A stretch of 64,000 bases of DNA from Charina bottae (GCA_023362775.1 JALMGJ010000012.1:27063001-27127000), one strand, 5' to 3'. Shown: positions 42,336 through 53,099, counted from the stretch's first letter. Translations and numbers: made by a program. Notes: generated from the letters alone by a model not told the origin.

Positions 42336-43616
42336 AAAACTCCATCTGGAAGTTGTAAACCATATAAGGGCAAAGTGTCAGGGAGATAACTGGTGAAGAA
42401 GGAGGGGGCTCCCTCCAGGGAGATAAACACATGTGCAGTACTGAATCGCTTTGCCTTCCTCACAAGAGGCTGAAGAAGGCACCGTCCTAATTTCTTGGGC
42501 CTTTTCTCTGAGCATCACTAGTTCATTTTAGTTTAGCTGGATTCTGTCTAGCAGAGTAGAACAATAAAACACTAGAGCCTGTACACGAAGTCTCAGCGTG
42601 TTCCTTCGCTTGAAGTCAGGACACAAAGGTTGCACTGAACTTTTTTCTCCAATACATTGGTTTAAGCCATAGAGCAGGAAGTTTACATGTAAAGAAAATT
42701 CTAAGATGTGGCCTCTCCAAAGTTGGATCTAAAGTGGTATACAGTACTCCCGAATTTCTCAAGAGCCAGCCCAGCTGAAGTCTACGACCTTGAACTAAGT
42801 AAGATGGCATTCCGCTTCAGAGGTGGTGTATTGGTTTTAAGTTTGTCCCTCCCTGTTGATACGAGTAAACAATAAAATCCAAACCTACCAGGTCAAAGTG
42901 GATAAAGTTGTGTACTTCAGCCTCTCCCTGTTGCACGGAGTTTCTTGGAAAGGAAAACATTTAGAGGTGTGATCTACCTTCTGATATGCAACAGCCTAGT
43001 TAACACCCCAGAAGTCTAACATCTCACTGGGTGGTTGAACCACAAAATAACCAAACACATTTTAGCCTGGCGTGTTGTGCAAATTGAATCTATGTGCCTC
43101 AGGTGGTCAGGTGAACCCAGACATTTGATTAATTGAATAAACTGTGATTCAGTCAACAACGAACAAGTATTTTGTGTGAATACTCATATTCCCTTGCAAA
43201 TGAGTCGTGCACAGTGGTTAGAGAAGTAGAAAAAAACATCATATTCAAATCCTCCCTTAGCTGTAACCTCTGCATTAAGTTGGGTTGATGCAGGGCCCAC
43301 ACACTCCATGAAGCCACAATTTGTTTTAATCATGATTTGTTGACCAAGCCATCATGACCTGCAGATCCCTTTTTTGTATCCCTAGCTACCCCTTGGTGAG
43401 AAAGATGTGATTGCTGCAAACAGGTAGATCTCCCGCTATTTTGAGGCAGGAAACAGAAGAAAATGAGAGTATAAGCCCTAAAATAGGCTTAACAATGACT
43501 GCATTTGTGTAACACACTCAACCTCATTATTGAGTTAATCCATTCCCTGGCTTTGCACAATATACTGAATCATACGGGTTAAGCAAACCTTACGTTCAAC
43601 CAAACAAATTGCTACC
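42336..43616. other. Unassigned; decayed dispersed repeat near 43000-43190
   Basis: No gene recognised. GGTGAACCCAGACATTTG and TTTTGTGTGAATACTC motifs belong to the dispersed decayed family. Confidence 0.35.
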
Positions 43617-43624
43617 CCCTAACT

Positions 43625-44040
43625 CAGAGCTTTCCAAACTTTTCATGTTGGTGACACACTTTTTAGACATGCATCATTTTGCGACACACTCTTACAGCAG
43701 GGCACAAGGCAGGCACTAGGACCTGCGCGGAATCACAGCAGGTTTGGAGGCAGCCAGGCACAAGGCAGGCACTAGGACCTGCGCGGAATCACAGCAGGTT
43801 TGGAGGCAGCCAGGCACAAGGCAGGCACTAGGACCTGCGTGGAATCACAGCAGGTTTGGAGGCAGCCAGGCACAAGGCAGGCACTAGGACCTGCGCGGAA
43901 TCACAGCAGGTTTGGAGGCAGGCAGGCACGAGGACCTGTGTGGAATCCTGGCAGGGCTCAGAGGCAGCAGCAGCCGCGACACACCCAGACACTGCAGCCG
44001 ACACACTAACATGTCCTGACACACAGTTTGGAAAGCTCTG
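43625..44040. mobile_element. hAT with 56-bp internal tandem repeats, 8-bp TSD
   Basis: Starts CAGAGCTTTCCAAACTTTTC and ends AGTTTGGAAAGCTCTG, with a perfect duplication CCCTAACT (43617-43624 and 44041-44048). The interior has a 56-bp unit starting at 43701, 43757, 43813 and 43869, plus a shortened one at 43925. No coding capacity. Confidence 0.9.
43701..43935. repeat. 56-bp tandem repeat inside hAT
   Basis: Unit starts GGCACAAGGCAGGCACTAGG. Four full units and a partial one. The copies at 40540 and 45940 have fewer and partly altered units. Confidence 0.9.
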
Positions 44041-44049
44041 CCCTAACTA

Positions 44050-44585
44050 ATCATGATACAACTAACCAAGCTTAGCACATTGTACAAGTGCAGACTTGAT
44101 TAAGCATTGAACTGACTTGATTAAGCATGTCGGGCCAACAAAGCCAATGTTAACAAACCCACAGCCATAGTTTTGCCCATGTTGCATCAGTCTCTGACCC
44201 CCTTCAGCCTTTGTTCCTTGTATTAATTTAAATGTAACACTTGACCACCACAAGGTTGCCTGCCTTTGCCACAAGCCAGTGGCCGGTTATGCCTTTGCCT
44301 AATCGAGCACCATCTTCATAGCTTGACATACCTCACTGCGTTGTATGGGGATAAAATGATGGTAGTGGTGAGAAACATGTATACGTTTTTTTTTTCAAGC
44401 TTTTCAACATTTGCAATCTGTGGCATGATATTCAGAGCAGCAGTCCTTTAATTTTAATTTAATTTAATTTAATTTAATTTAATTTTTAAAACAAAACTGC
44501 TGAAATGCAATACCCAAGATTCTGATGGAGGCGAGCAAAGCTGCGTGCAACTAAGCAGAGCAACGTCAAAGCAACAAAACGGGCA
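44050..44585. other. Unassigned; AATTT repeat
   Basis: No gene recognised. An (AATTT)n run lies near 44450-44485. Confidence 0.45.
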
Positions 44586-44720
44586 TTTATTTTTTATTTT
44601 TATTTATTTATTTATTTTTCCATTTCTATTACCGCCCCATCTCCCCCGAAAGGGACTCTGGGCGGTTTACAAAATATAACAGTTAAAAGAAATATAATTT
44701 ATAAATATAAATAAATATAA
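44586..44720 (-). mobile_element. L2-like LINE 3' end fragment
   Basis: TTTATTTATTTATTTTTCC, then ACCGCCCCATCTCC...GACTCTGGGCGGTTTACAAA. Non-coding 3' terminus on the minus strand. Confidence 0.55.
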
Positions 44721-45454
44721 AACCATACAAATCTACCATCATCAAAATTACTAATAAATTAAATATAATCATGATGTTGATGCTGCCAGCAGAGCCTTTT
44801 TGTCCTTGGGTTGTGATGTGGCACACAAATATGTACCGGGGGAGGGGGGGAGTTTGCATTATGATGCACGTCCCATCCCTCGTCCCATCTTGCTCCCTCG
44901 CAGACCTGTGTGAATGCAAGACAGAACTCCACAGCTATTTTTTCAGGGTTTCGGTCATGGTGGCTTGAGTTCGTTAATGAAGATAGGCCTTATGCCAACT
45001 GGCAGTTTGTCAGGGCACCATCATGCCTTACCACCCTGGCCTTCCTCCCCTCCCCTCGCATGGCATGGCCTTTGTTTCTTCCCCACCCTTGAGTGAAACT
45101 GCCTGAAGTCATCCCTAAGTGGACTTGAATAAAAGCCTTTTTCCTCCCTGCCTTAAGCTCAGATGTGCCATCAGTGCTTCAAGACATGCAATACCTTTCA
45201 GGGTTTGCCACCCATTACCTGGCAGGGAAGGTGAGGAAACCTGTTGTGGGTATGATCAGAGAAGAGTTTGGGGAGTGTTGCGGGCATCCCCTCCCCTCTA
45301 GTCATTAGCCAACCTCTGCCGTAGGCGTTTGTTTTCTCCATTAGCACTTTGGTTCCTAAATTTCTTTCATATCTGTCACCTCCTCCTCCCAGTTTTAGAC
45401 AGCAGGAATCCAACAAGATAGAGGAGAGGAGAGAAGATCACAATTTTTGGATTG
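44721..45454. other. Unassigned, no gene recognised
   Basis: No repeat or gene recognised. Confidence 0.4.
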
Positions 45455-45520
45455 TGGAGTCCTTGGTGCTCTCTGAGCTTGGTTGTTTGCCTTCAGACGT
45501 TTCATTGCCGACTAATTTTT
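45455..45520 (-). mobile_element. Penelope-like fragment, partial
   Basis: Minus strand: CGGCAATGAAACGTCTGAAG through GCTCAGAGAGCACCAAGGAC. It keeps only the GAAACGTC half of the hammerhead-like motif and lacks CTGANGA. Confidence 0.5.
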
Positions 45521-45845
45521 AGATTTTTGGAAACGGTGTTGGGATTTAGACTCCTGGATCTGGGTGGCAAACATCCAAGGGACCACTAGGGGTGAAAAAA
45601 GAGAGTTGTCCAGATTTTACAGTCCAGATATGATAATCCTGCTTTTGATGCAGGACCTCTGCCTTTCTGCCCTGCAGTATCCTGAAAATAATGAGGGATC
45701 TCCAACTGGGCTTTTCTTGTTGATTCACCAGTTGCACTAGATTTGTTAGCCTCAATCACTTCCCTCCACTTGGATTAAGAAATCCAGCTGTTTTACAGCT
45801 AGGTGGCTTTGGTTATCCTGCTCTCCAAGAACTACCTGCTTGTAC

Positions 45846-46166
45846 CAGAGCTTTCCAAACTGTGTGTCGGGACACGTTAGTGTGTCGGCTGCAGTGTCTG
45901 GGTGTGTCGCGGCTGCTGCTGCCTCCGAGCCCTGCCAGGATTCTGCGCAGGTCCTAGTGCCTGCCTTGTGTCTTGCTGCCTCCAAACCTGCCCTGCCAGG
46001 ATTCCACGCAGGTCCTAGTGCCCGCCTGGGTGCCTGGCTGCCTCCAAACCTGCAGTGATTCCGTGCAGGTCCTAGTGCCTGCCTTGTGCCCTGCTGTAAG
46101 AGTGTGTCGCGAAATGATGCATGTCTAAAAAGTGTGTCACCAACATGAAAAGTTTGGAAAGCTCTG
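45846..46166. mobile_element. hAT with 56-bp-type internal repeats, 8-bp TSD (inverted copy)
   Basis: Starts CAGAGCTTTCCAAACTGTGT and ends AGTTTGGAAAGCTCTG, with a perfect duplication GCTTGTAC (45838-45845 and 46167-46174). Inverted relative to the copies at 40261 and 43625. Confidence 0.9.
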
Positions 46167-46174
46167 GCTTGTAC

Positions 46175-46682
46175 AATCGGGTTTCTCTTTGGTCTGCTAT
46201 CACCCTTGTGCCTTCTCATGTTTCTTGATTGAACATGAGTTTGAGAGCTGCCCAAATGGGCCATGAAAAGGTGGGGCAAACAAACTGGCCTAGAGAAGGG
46301 CAGACAGAGTCCTCAAGTTAGGCACTCCCCACTCCTGATGCTAGGGGTGTCCACAGGATCAAGATGGCACAGTTGAAGCTCCGCCTGTTTTTATGTGGAC
46401 CATAAGATGCGGACCCATCTTGACTTTTTTTAACCATACCCTGCGGACACCCCTGCCTGCTGCAGTGCCCCACTGACAGATGTTTCTCCCCTTGGATGGT
46501 GCCATACTAAAAGGAGAAAAGCAACACAGCTAGAGGAGAAAACCTTGCTAGAAAGATTAGCACGCTCATGAATCAGGGTAACCCCATTTGGCCATGACTT
46601 GGTGCAGAGACAGGAAACGCAGGACAGAGGTTGATCATAGGGACAGCCGCTCTGACGGTGGCATTGATTTGTGCCCATGTGG
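46175..46682. other. Unassigned, no gene recognised
   Basis: No repeat or gene recognised. Confidence 0.4.
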
Positions 46683-46770
46683 GGGTTTGCTTATTTATTT
46701 ATAGCATTTATATGGCTGCCCAACATGATTCTGGGCAGTGTAAAAATCATTAAATATACAAAAGAGAAAT
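46683..46770 (-). mobile_element. LINE 3' end fragment (L2-like)
   Basis: TTATTTATTTATAGCATTTA, GGCTGCCCAACATGATTCTG, GGGCAGTGTAAAAATC. Short non-coding terminus. Confidence 0.4.
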
Positions 46771-46832
46771 CGCACATGACACTGAAGCAAACTGGAATAA
46801 TGTAATGGCGGTCAAGATGAAAATATACTATA

Positions 46833-47790
46833 TATTTTTTAATTTTTATCCCGCCTTTATTGTTTTTATAAATAACTCAAGGTGGCGAACATACCTAATA
46901 CTCCTTCCTCCTCCTATTTTCCCCACAGCAGTAACCCTGTGAGGTGAGTTGGGCTGAGAGAGAGTGACTGGCCCAAGGTCACCCAGCTGGCTTTCATGCC
47001 TAAGGCGGGACTAGAACTCTCAGTCTCCTGGTTTGCCATTGGCTCCTTCCTAGGGCTGAGAGACAGGGACTGGCCCAAGGTCACTCAGCCGGCTTTCACG
47101 CCTAAGGCGGGACTAGAACTCTCAGTCTCCTGGTTTGCCATTGCCTCCTTCCTAGGGCTGAGATACAGGGACTGCCCCAAGGTCACCCAGCCGGCTTTCA
47201 GGCCTAAGGCGGGACTAGAACTCTCAGTCTCCTGGTTTGCCATTGGCTCCTTCCTAGGGCTGAGAGAGAGTGACTGGCCCAAGGTCACCCAGCTGGCTTT
47301 CACGCCTAAGGCGGGACTAGAACTCTCAGTCTCCTGGTTTGCCATTGGCTCCTTCCTAGGGCTGAGAGACAGGGACTGGCCCAAGGTCACCCAGCTGGCT
47401 TTCAGGCCTAAGGCGGGACTAGAACTCTCAGTCTCCTGGTGTGCCATTGGCTCCTTCCTAGGGCTGAGAGAGAGTGACTGGCCCAAGGTCACCCAGCTGG
47501 CTTTCACGCCTAAGGCGGGACTAGAACTCTCAGTCTCCTGGTTTGCCATTGGCTCCTTCCTAGGGCTGAGAGACAGGGACTGGCCCAAGGTCACCCAGCT
47601 GGCTTTCACGCCTAAGGCGGGACTAGAACTCTCAGTCTCCTGGTTTGCCATTGGCTCCTTCCTAGGGCTGAGAGACAGGGACTGGCCCAAGGTCACCCAG
47701 CTGGCCTTCACGCCTAAGGCGGGACTAGAACTCACAGACTCCTGGTTTCTAACCCAGCACCTTAACCACTAGACCAAACTGGCTCTCTAC
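46833..47790 (-). mobile_element. CORE-SINE/MIR-like element with 102-bp tandem array (8 units)
   Basis: Minus-strand copy of the SINE at 4456. The tail lies at 46840 and the tRNA-like head CTTAACCACTAGACCAAACT at 47760. The internal unit repeats at a 102-bp period, with CCTAGGGCTG starting at 47049, 47151, 47253, 47355, 47457, 47559 and 47661. Long frames on both strands (258 and 216 codons) exist only because the unit is 34 codons with no stop. Confidence 0.85.
46990..47760 (-). repeat. 102-bp tandem repeat inside CORE-SINE
   Basis: Eight units with high mutual similarity; differences are single bases such as GAGAGAGTG versus GAGACAGGG. Some variants alternate, which suggests higher-order duplication. 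Confidence 0.85.
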
Positions 47791-47819
47791 CCATTTGGGA
47801 ATTCTACTCAAGCTGACCC

Positions 47820-47975
47820 AAGCACTTGGGGAAAGAACCAGGCCTCTACTGCCTTTCTAAAATAAGTCTTCAGAATCAGGGACGACTGCATATGGGGGGC
47901 AGGGAGTTTATCCCATACGGCAGGGACCCCACCCCCAAGAAGTTCCGCCTCCTGGATCCCGTAGGGGTGGCCTGG
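47820..47975 (-). mobile_element. L2-like LINE fragment
   Basis: Phrases such as GGGAGTTTATCCCATACGGC and CAAGAAGTTCCGCCTCCTGG match the post-ORF or C-terminal region of the L2-like copies at 16400 and 33130. Degraded. Confidence 0.4.
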
Positions 47976-48049
47976 GAGTACTTTAACTCAATAGTGGGTA
48001 AAAGTTGATGGGATGGGTTCACTAAACCCTACATCTGAAATATTTTTTC

Positions 48050-48106
48050 AGCGCCGTCATAACTTGGAACGGTCGCTAAATGAATGGCCGTAAGTCGAGG
48101 ACTACC
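48050..48106. mobile_element. TA-flanked MITE, terminal fragment
   Basis: Reads CGCCGTCATAACTTGGAACG to CGAGGACTACCTG and then TA. One end only. Confidence 0.6.
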
Positions 48107-48109
48107 TGT

Positions 48110-50934
48110 ATCAAAACCTCTCCCCGCTACAGCTGGCTCAGGCGGTTCAGCTTCAGTCTCCCCTAGTTTATTATGTGATGTCATTCCAATTCCAGCAGTC
48201 CACTCATCAATTTATAAGGCAGGCTCCAGATTTCTTGGTTCAGCTGTAGCCGGTGGATAGCAAGAAAAGGAAAACCACCATTTGCATGGCAGGCGCGTGA
48301 GCAAAAATAGGGAATTCTTTCTGAAGAAGAAAGCAAAGTCTTTCCAAACAACACACAGCAAGCTGGTGGGAAGAGCCGAGCATCCAAATAGGGTGCTGAC
48401 TGCCTCCGCATACCGTCAAGCCGTTGGTACAGGTGGACAGCAGGGCCGGGTGCCAAATTCTTCTGGTTGAAAGGAAGGAGTGGGAGGGAGCCTTCCAAAC
48501 CGCTCCTAGAAGGGTTTAACTTTCCTCTAGCAAATGAGAAGGACAAGCTCCTACATTCTGTTCCAAACGCTGGGGGAGAATGGTTTTTTTGCAGATGTCT
48601 TGTTAAAACCAAGCAGCACATTTTATGGTTGCCAGCAGCGGAGGGAAGAAAAAGAAGAATTAGCGAGGTAGGATGATCAGCCTCATCTTCCTGGCTCTGC
48701 CGTTTTCCTGAAAGGGAGGCTGGGGTTTATTATTTTCAAGGCTTCCTAGTTTATTTAATCAGGCGGAAGAGTCCTGCCTTCTCGAGGCAGAGCTAACGTG
48801 GTTAATTAAGGAAAAATAATGTTTCCAGCCTGCTTGGAGTGCTGCAGCTTGTTTTAGTTTGTTGTTTTCTTTTATAGTTTCCTAACCTTCCGTGTGTTTT
48901 ATTAATCGCTGTTTAAAGGAGAAGCTTTCCTTTCCTTTTTTAAAAAGCAAACTATTTGCTCCCTGAATCTTCCTGGAACATTGGCGTTTGGGATGAAAAA
49001 CCTTCTCGTCAAGTCTCACTTGTTGCACCGGTTTTGCCCAGCTGGATTGGCGATTTCATTTTTATTTGGCTGGGGAAGCGTGGCATTGAAATGTCATGTG
49101 TTGCTATCAGCTGATGGTTTGGGGCTGATTTGATTGTGGCACGCGCCAGCTGCGCTTGACAAGATGTAGGCTTCTGGTTTGGTTCGGCTCGGTTTTCTCC
49201 TGAGATGGGGGGAATGGATAGACCTGCTGAAGAGTTTGCCTTCATTGCAAATTTATGAATCAACAGTCATGGCGAGGAAAGGAGGGGGAAGTTTTCCTTA
49301 AAACGCAACGTTTCAGCTTTAGTTTCACTGCTGCTAAAAGCGATGGGTTCCCTGGTTCTTAAGACGTGTGTCATAATTTGCAGAAACTAGCTTATAACAA
49401 GGATGCTAGTTAGAATGAGGATAACCAGGATTTGGTGGCGTTCATTGTGCATCAGATCCTAAAGAAACAGTTGAGAGAGAGAGACTTGATTTTCTCTTTT
49501 CATAGTGAATCCTCTGCCTGTTCATGCAGGAACCCCATTGAATTCAGTGGCAGTTGCTTCCAGGTTGGTGCCTAAGGCACCTTCAGTCTGATCTTCTGAA
49601 AATGTGCGGCCAACATTCAGTAGAGCATTTCTGGCAAGAGGGGTATCGCTGTCTAATGGTGTATGACGACTAGCTATAACCATGTTCTCTGGGTGTCCTT
49701 AGAACGTATTCTAAATGCAGCTGGAGGGCCCCATATTAGTTGAGGCTGAATTATATGGTGTCCCCCCCCCTTTGCTGAGATTTGATTATGAGGTTAAGGT
49801 GAATAATTTTCACTTTCTTTTGTACAGTTTCAAGAAAGGTTTGCCAGGTGAATGGCCATTCAAGAGATAACTGGATTTGTTCAGTTTTCTTGCTTTCGTA
49901 AAGAACATGTCCAAGATAATAGTCTACTGAGAACTGTATTTTAATAGAACACAGATTAGTTAAATTAGATATTCACTGCTGGGTTATGGAATTTCCCCCC
50001 CCCCAATCATGTCAATTTTAGAATGCTGAAATTATTATTGTTACTCTTATTTTGTTGGTAGACACTTGGGAATGCCAAGGAGCATCAGTTTTATGATGAT
50101 CTGCTAGCTAGCATGACCCACTTCTTTTGTTCAAGGACCTCAGATTGATGACTATGGGATTTTTTTTAGGCCATATAAAACTCAGCTGAAAACACTGCAA
50201 GTTATATTAAAACTTTGCTCAAAATTTCAGTGACATTTTGACCATGAAAGAGCCTCTAAATTTCTCTTTAAGCAAAATGCAAAAATGATTTAGCAGTCTG
50301 AAGAAAATAGGACTATTGAGGATATTTGCTACTTTTATCAGAACTCCCTATAGTTTTCCTTAAAATTCTCATCTTTCACATAAGGAATATCCCAAGTTTT
50401 TTTCTTGAATGTTGTGTTTTGCAAAATTCAGTAGCAATTCTGGGTTATCGCCTCTTTCATGACAGACTAGTCCCCATCTTGGAAAGACAGAAATCTATAA
50501 AATAGAGTTATTAATTATTTTTAAGGCCTATCATTATTCCTTTTTTTTAAAGAGTTATAGGAGCAAGGAAATTAACTTATCCCCAAAAGCTTTTCCTCCT
50601 GGGCAGAGTGTTCAATTAAATGTCCAAAAAGGGGGAAACAACTGTATATCAGCATAAACAGCATTGTGTGTTTAGTTTTTGATGGATTGGTGAAGGTGTA
50701 AAGTCAAAATATATCAATACTCTCTGGCAAAGCCTGATGGTCCAAAATGTAGATTGCCATATACTGTACCTTCAAAACATGTTTTCCATATTTGGATGTT
50801 TGAAAAAATTGCTAAAAGTATATCACTGTCCCTTAAAACATTTGTAAATATTTTGAAGTTTTATGTATGTTAGCAGAGTCAGTTAAAATATTTAAGCATG
50901 AAAGCTGGTCATTCAATAGCTGAATAGCTACATG
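48110..50934. other. Unassigned 2.8-kb block, no gene recognised
   Basis: The longest stretch without a repeat I recognise. It becomes AT-rich after about 49750 and has short homopolymers. No exon-like frame with splice sites stands out. It could be intronic or intergenic. Confidence 0.45.
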
Positions 50935-50936
50935 TA

Positions 50937-51135
50937 CAGTGGGGCAAAAAAGTATTTAGTCAGCCACCAATTGTGCAAGTTCTCCCACTTAAAAAGATGA
51001 GAGAGGCCTGTAATTGACATCATAGGTAGACCTCAACTATGAGAGACAAAATGAGAAAACAAATCCAGACAATCACATTGTCTGATTCGGAAAGAATTTA
51101 TTTGCAAATTATGGTGGAAAATAAGTATTTGGTCA
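50937..51135 (+). repeat. Tc1 terminal inverted repeat, end A
   Basis: 199 bp, identical to the reverse complement of 52341-52539. Holds two direct repeats AAGTATTTAGTCA and AAGTATTTGGTCA that should be transposase-binding sites by analogy with IR/DR elements. Confidence 0.95.
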
Positions 51136-51151
51136 ATATCAAAAGTTCATC

Positions 51152-52174
51152 TCAATACTTTGTTATATATCCTTTGTTGGTAATGACAGAGGTCAAACGT
51201 TTTCTGTAAGTCTTCACAAGGTTAGCACACACTGTTGCTGGTATGTTGGCCCATTCCTCCATGCAGATCTCCTCTAGAGCAGTGATGTTTTGGGGCTGTT
51301 GCTGGGCAACACGGACTTTCAACTCCCTCCAAAGGTTTTCTATGGGGTTGAGATCTGGAGACTGGCTAGGCCACTCCAGGACCTTGAAATGCTTCTTACG
51401 AAGCCACTCCTTCGTTGCCCGGGCGGTGTGTTTGGGATCATTGTCATGCTGAAAGACCCAGCCACGTTTCATCTTCAATGCCCTTGCTAATGAAAGGAGG
51501 TTTGCACTCAAAATCTCACGATACATGGCCCCATTCATTCTTTCCTGTACATGGAACAGTCGTCCTGGTCCCTTTGCAGAGAAACAGCCCCAAAGCATGA
51601 TGTTGCCACCCCCATGCTTCACAGTAGGTATGGTGTTCTTTGGATGCAACTCAGCATTCTCTCTCCTCCAAACACGACGAGTTGTGTTTCTACCAAACAG
51701 TTCTACTTTGGTTTCATTTGACCATATGACATTCTCCCAATCCTCTTCTGGATCATCCAAATGCTCTCTAGCAAACTTCAGACGGGCCCGGACATGTACT
51801 GGCTTAAGCAGGGGGACACGTCTGGCACTGCAGGATCTGAGTCCCTGGCGGCGTAGTGTGTTACTGATGGTAGCCTTTGTTACGTTGGTCCCAGCTCTCT
51901 GCAGGTCATTCACTAGGTCCCCCCGTGTGGTTCTGGGATTTTTGCTCACAGTTCTTGTGATCATTTTGACCCCACGGGGTGAGATCTTGCATGGAGCCCC
52001 AGATCGAGGGAGATTATCAGTGGTCTTGTATGTCTTCCATTTTCTAATTATTGCTCCCACAGTTGATTTCTTCACACCAAGCTGCTTGCCTATTGCAGAT
52101 TCAGTCTTCCCAGCCTGGTGCAGGTCTACAATTTTGTTTCTGGTGTCCTTCGACAGCTCTTTGGTCTTCACCAT
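51152..52174 (-). CDS. Tc1-like transposase, full length, first catalytic Asp replaced by Asn
   Basis: 340 codons, the usual length for this family, with no stop or frameshift. Residues 1-120 form the bipartite paired-like DNA-binding region (first helix-turn-helix about 11-50, [17 protein letters not shown] linker, second helix-turn-helix about 65-115). The DDE domain follows: [11 protein letters not shown] (151-161), the glycine-rich [19 protein letters not shown] (187-204), QHDNDPKH (242-249) and [11 protein letters not shown] (272-282). In Sleeping Beauty numbering the catalytic triad is D153, D244, E279; here position 153 is Asn (codon at 51716-51718), while D244 and E279 are intact. Known DDE chemistry needs all three acids for metal binding, so this protein should bind DNA but not cut it. 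The start codon is the first ATG and matches family N-termini (MVKTKELS). The plus-strand frame opposite is a shadow. Confidence 0.95.
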   Translation of the reverse strand: MVKTKELSKDTRNKIVDLHQAGKTESAIGKQLGVKKSTVGAIIRKWKTYKTTDNLPRSGAPCKISPRGVKMITRTVSKNPRTTRGDLVNDLQRAGTNVTKATISNTLRRQGLRSCSARRVPLLKPVHVRARLKFAREHLDDPEEDWENVIWSNETKVELFGRNTTRRVWRRENAELHPKNTIPTVKHGGGNIMLWGCFSAKGPGRLFHVQERMNGAMYREILSANLLSLARALKMKRGWVFQHDNDPKHTARATKEWLRKKHFKVLEWPSQSPDLNPIENLWRELKVRVAQQQPQNITALEEICMEEWANIPATVCANLVKTYRKRLTSVITNKGYITKY

Positions 52175-52340
52175 AGTGGAGTTTGGAGTGTGACTGTTTG
52201 AGGTTGTGGACAGGTGTCTTTTATACTGATCACAAGTTCAAACAGGTGCCATTACTACAGGTAATGAGTGGAGGACAGAGGAGCCTCTTAAAGAAGAAGT
52301 TACAGGTCTGTGAGAGCCAGAAATCTTGCTTGTTTGTAGG

Positions 52341-52539
52341 TGACCAAATACTTATTTTCCACCATAATTTGCAAATAAATTCTTTCCGAATCAGACAATG
52401 TGATTGTCTGGATTTGTTTTCTCATTTTGTCTCTCATAGTTGAGGTCTACCTATGATGTCAATTACAGGCCTCTCTCATCTTTTTAAGTGGGAGAACTTG
52501 CACAATTGGTGGCTGACTAAATACTTTTTTGCCCCACTG
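52341..52539 (-). repeat. Tc1 terminal inverted repeat, end B
   Basis: 199 bp, identical partner of 50937-51135, lying upstream of the transposase start. The outer direct repeat is at 52514-52526 and the inner one at 52341-52353. Confidence 0.95.
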
Positions 52540-52607
52540 TATGTGTGGGTGCCTGTGTATACGTACACACACTTTTTCTTCTATTAGGAGTTGCTGGGAA
52601 CTAGAAC

Positions 52608-53099
52608 AAACCACTATGGTAAGCTGGAAGTTAATTAGAGAAAGGTAAAGGGGAGCAGCCTCACCAGTTTGCCTTCTGGTGTTGGCGGCCATCTTGTGCG
52701 AGTTCCCACAACCTGCTCTCCAGATTCCAAGTGCTTCACTGGGCCCTCCAAACTGCCTGACGACTAAGTTCAGAGCAGGAGATTTCAGGCCCAAAATTCA
52801 CAGTCAATCTGTCCTAGCCATGATGTGGGAGTTGAAGTCCACACATCTTCAAGTGGCCAAGGTTGAGAAACACTGGTGTAACATCATGGCTAGGACGGAT
52901 TGACTGTGAATTTTGGGCCTGAAATCTCCTGCTCTGAACTTAGTCGTCAGGCAGTTTGGAGGGCCCAGTGAAGCACTTGGAATCTGGAGAGCAGGTTGTG
53001 GGAACTCGCACAAGATGGCCGCCAACACCAGAAGGCAAACTGGTGAGGCTGCTCCCCTTTACCTTTCTCTAATTAACTTCTAGCTTACCATAGTGGTTT
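52608..53099. repeat. 492-bp palindrome, 218-bp arms with 2 mismatches
   Basis: Left arm 52608-52825 and right arm 52882-53099 are reverse complements with two differences. The 56-bp spacer (52826-52881) is half of the palindromic hAT MITE (GTTGAAGTCCACACATCTTC to GAGAAACACTG). The arms are unique-looking DNA, not transposon termini. It starts 69 bp after the Tc1 element. Confidence 0.95.

Larger units (their letters stand above)
50937..52539 (-). mobile_element. Tc1/mariner element, complete, 1603 bp, identical 199-bp TIRs
   Basis: Both ends are CAGTGGGGC, flanked by TA at 50935-50936 and 52540-52541. The inverted repeats 50937-51135 and 52341-52539 are identical base for base. Each contains an outer and an inner AAGTATTTRGTCA (50950-50962 and 51123-51135 on the left), the IR/DR layout of Sleeping Beauty-like Tc1 elements. 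One transposase gene on the minus strand fills the interior. The identical TIRs imply recent insertion. Confidence 0.97.

Noticed and set aside
43701..43935. 56-bp repeats considered as CRISPR or satellite
   Set aside because: They lie wholly inside a TSD-flanked hAT and have no spacers.
46996..47772. 258-codon frame with 34-residue repeats, suggestive of a repeat protein
   Set aside because: The repeat is a 102-bp DNA tandem array inside a SINE; 102 is divisible by three and the unit lacks stops on both strands. No start context or independent coding signal.
51525..52193. 222-codon plus-strand frame
   Set aside because: Exact antisense of the Tc1 transposase gene.
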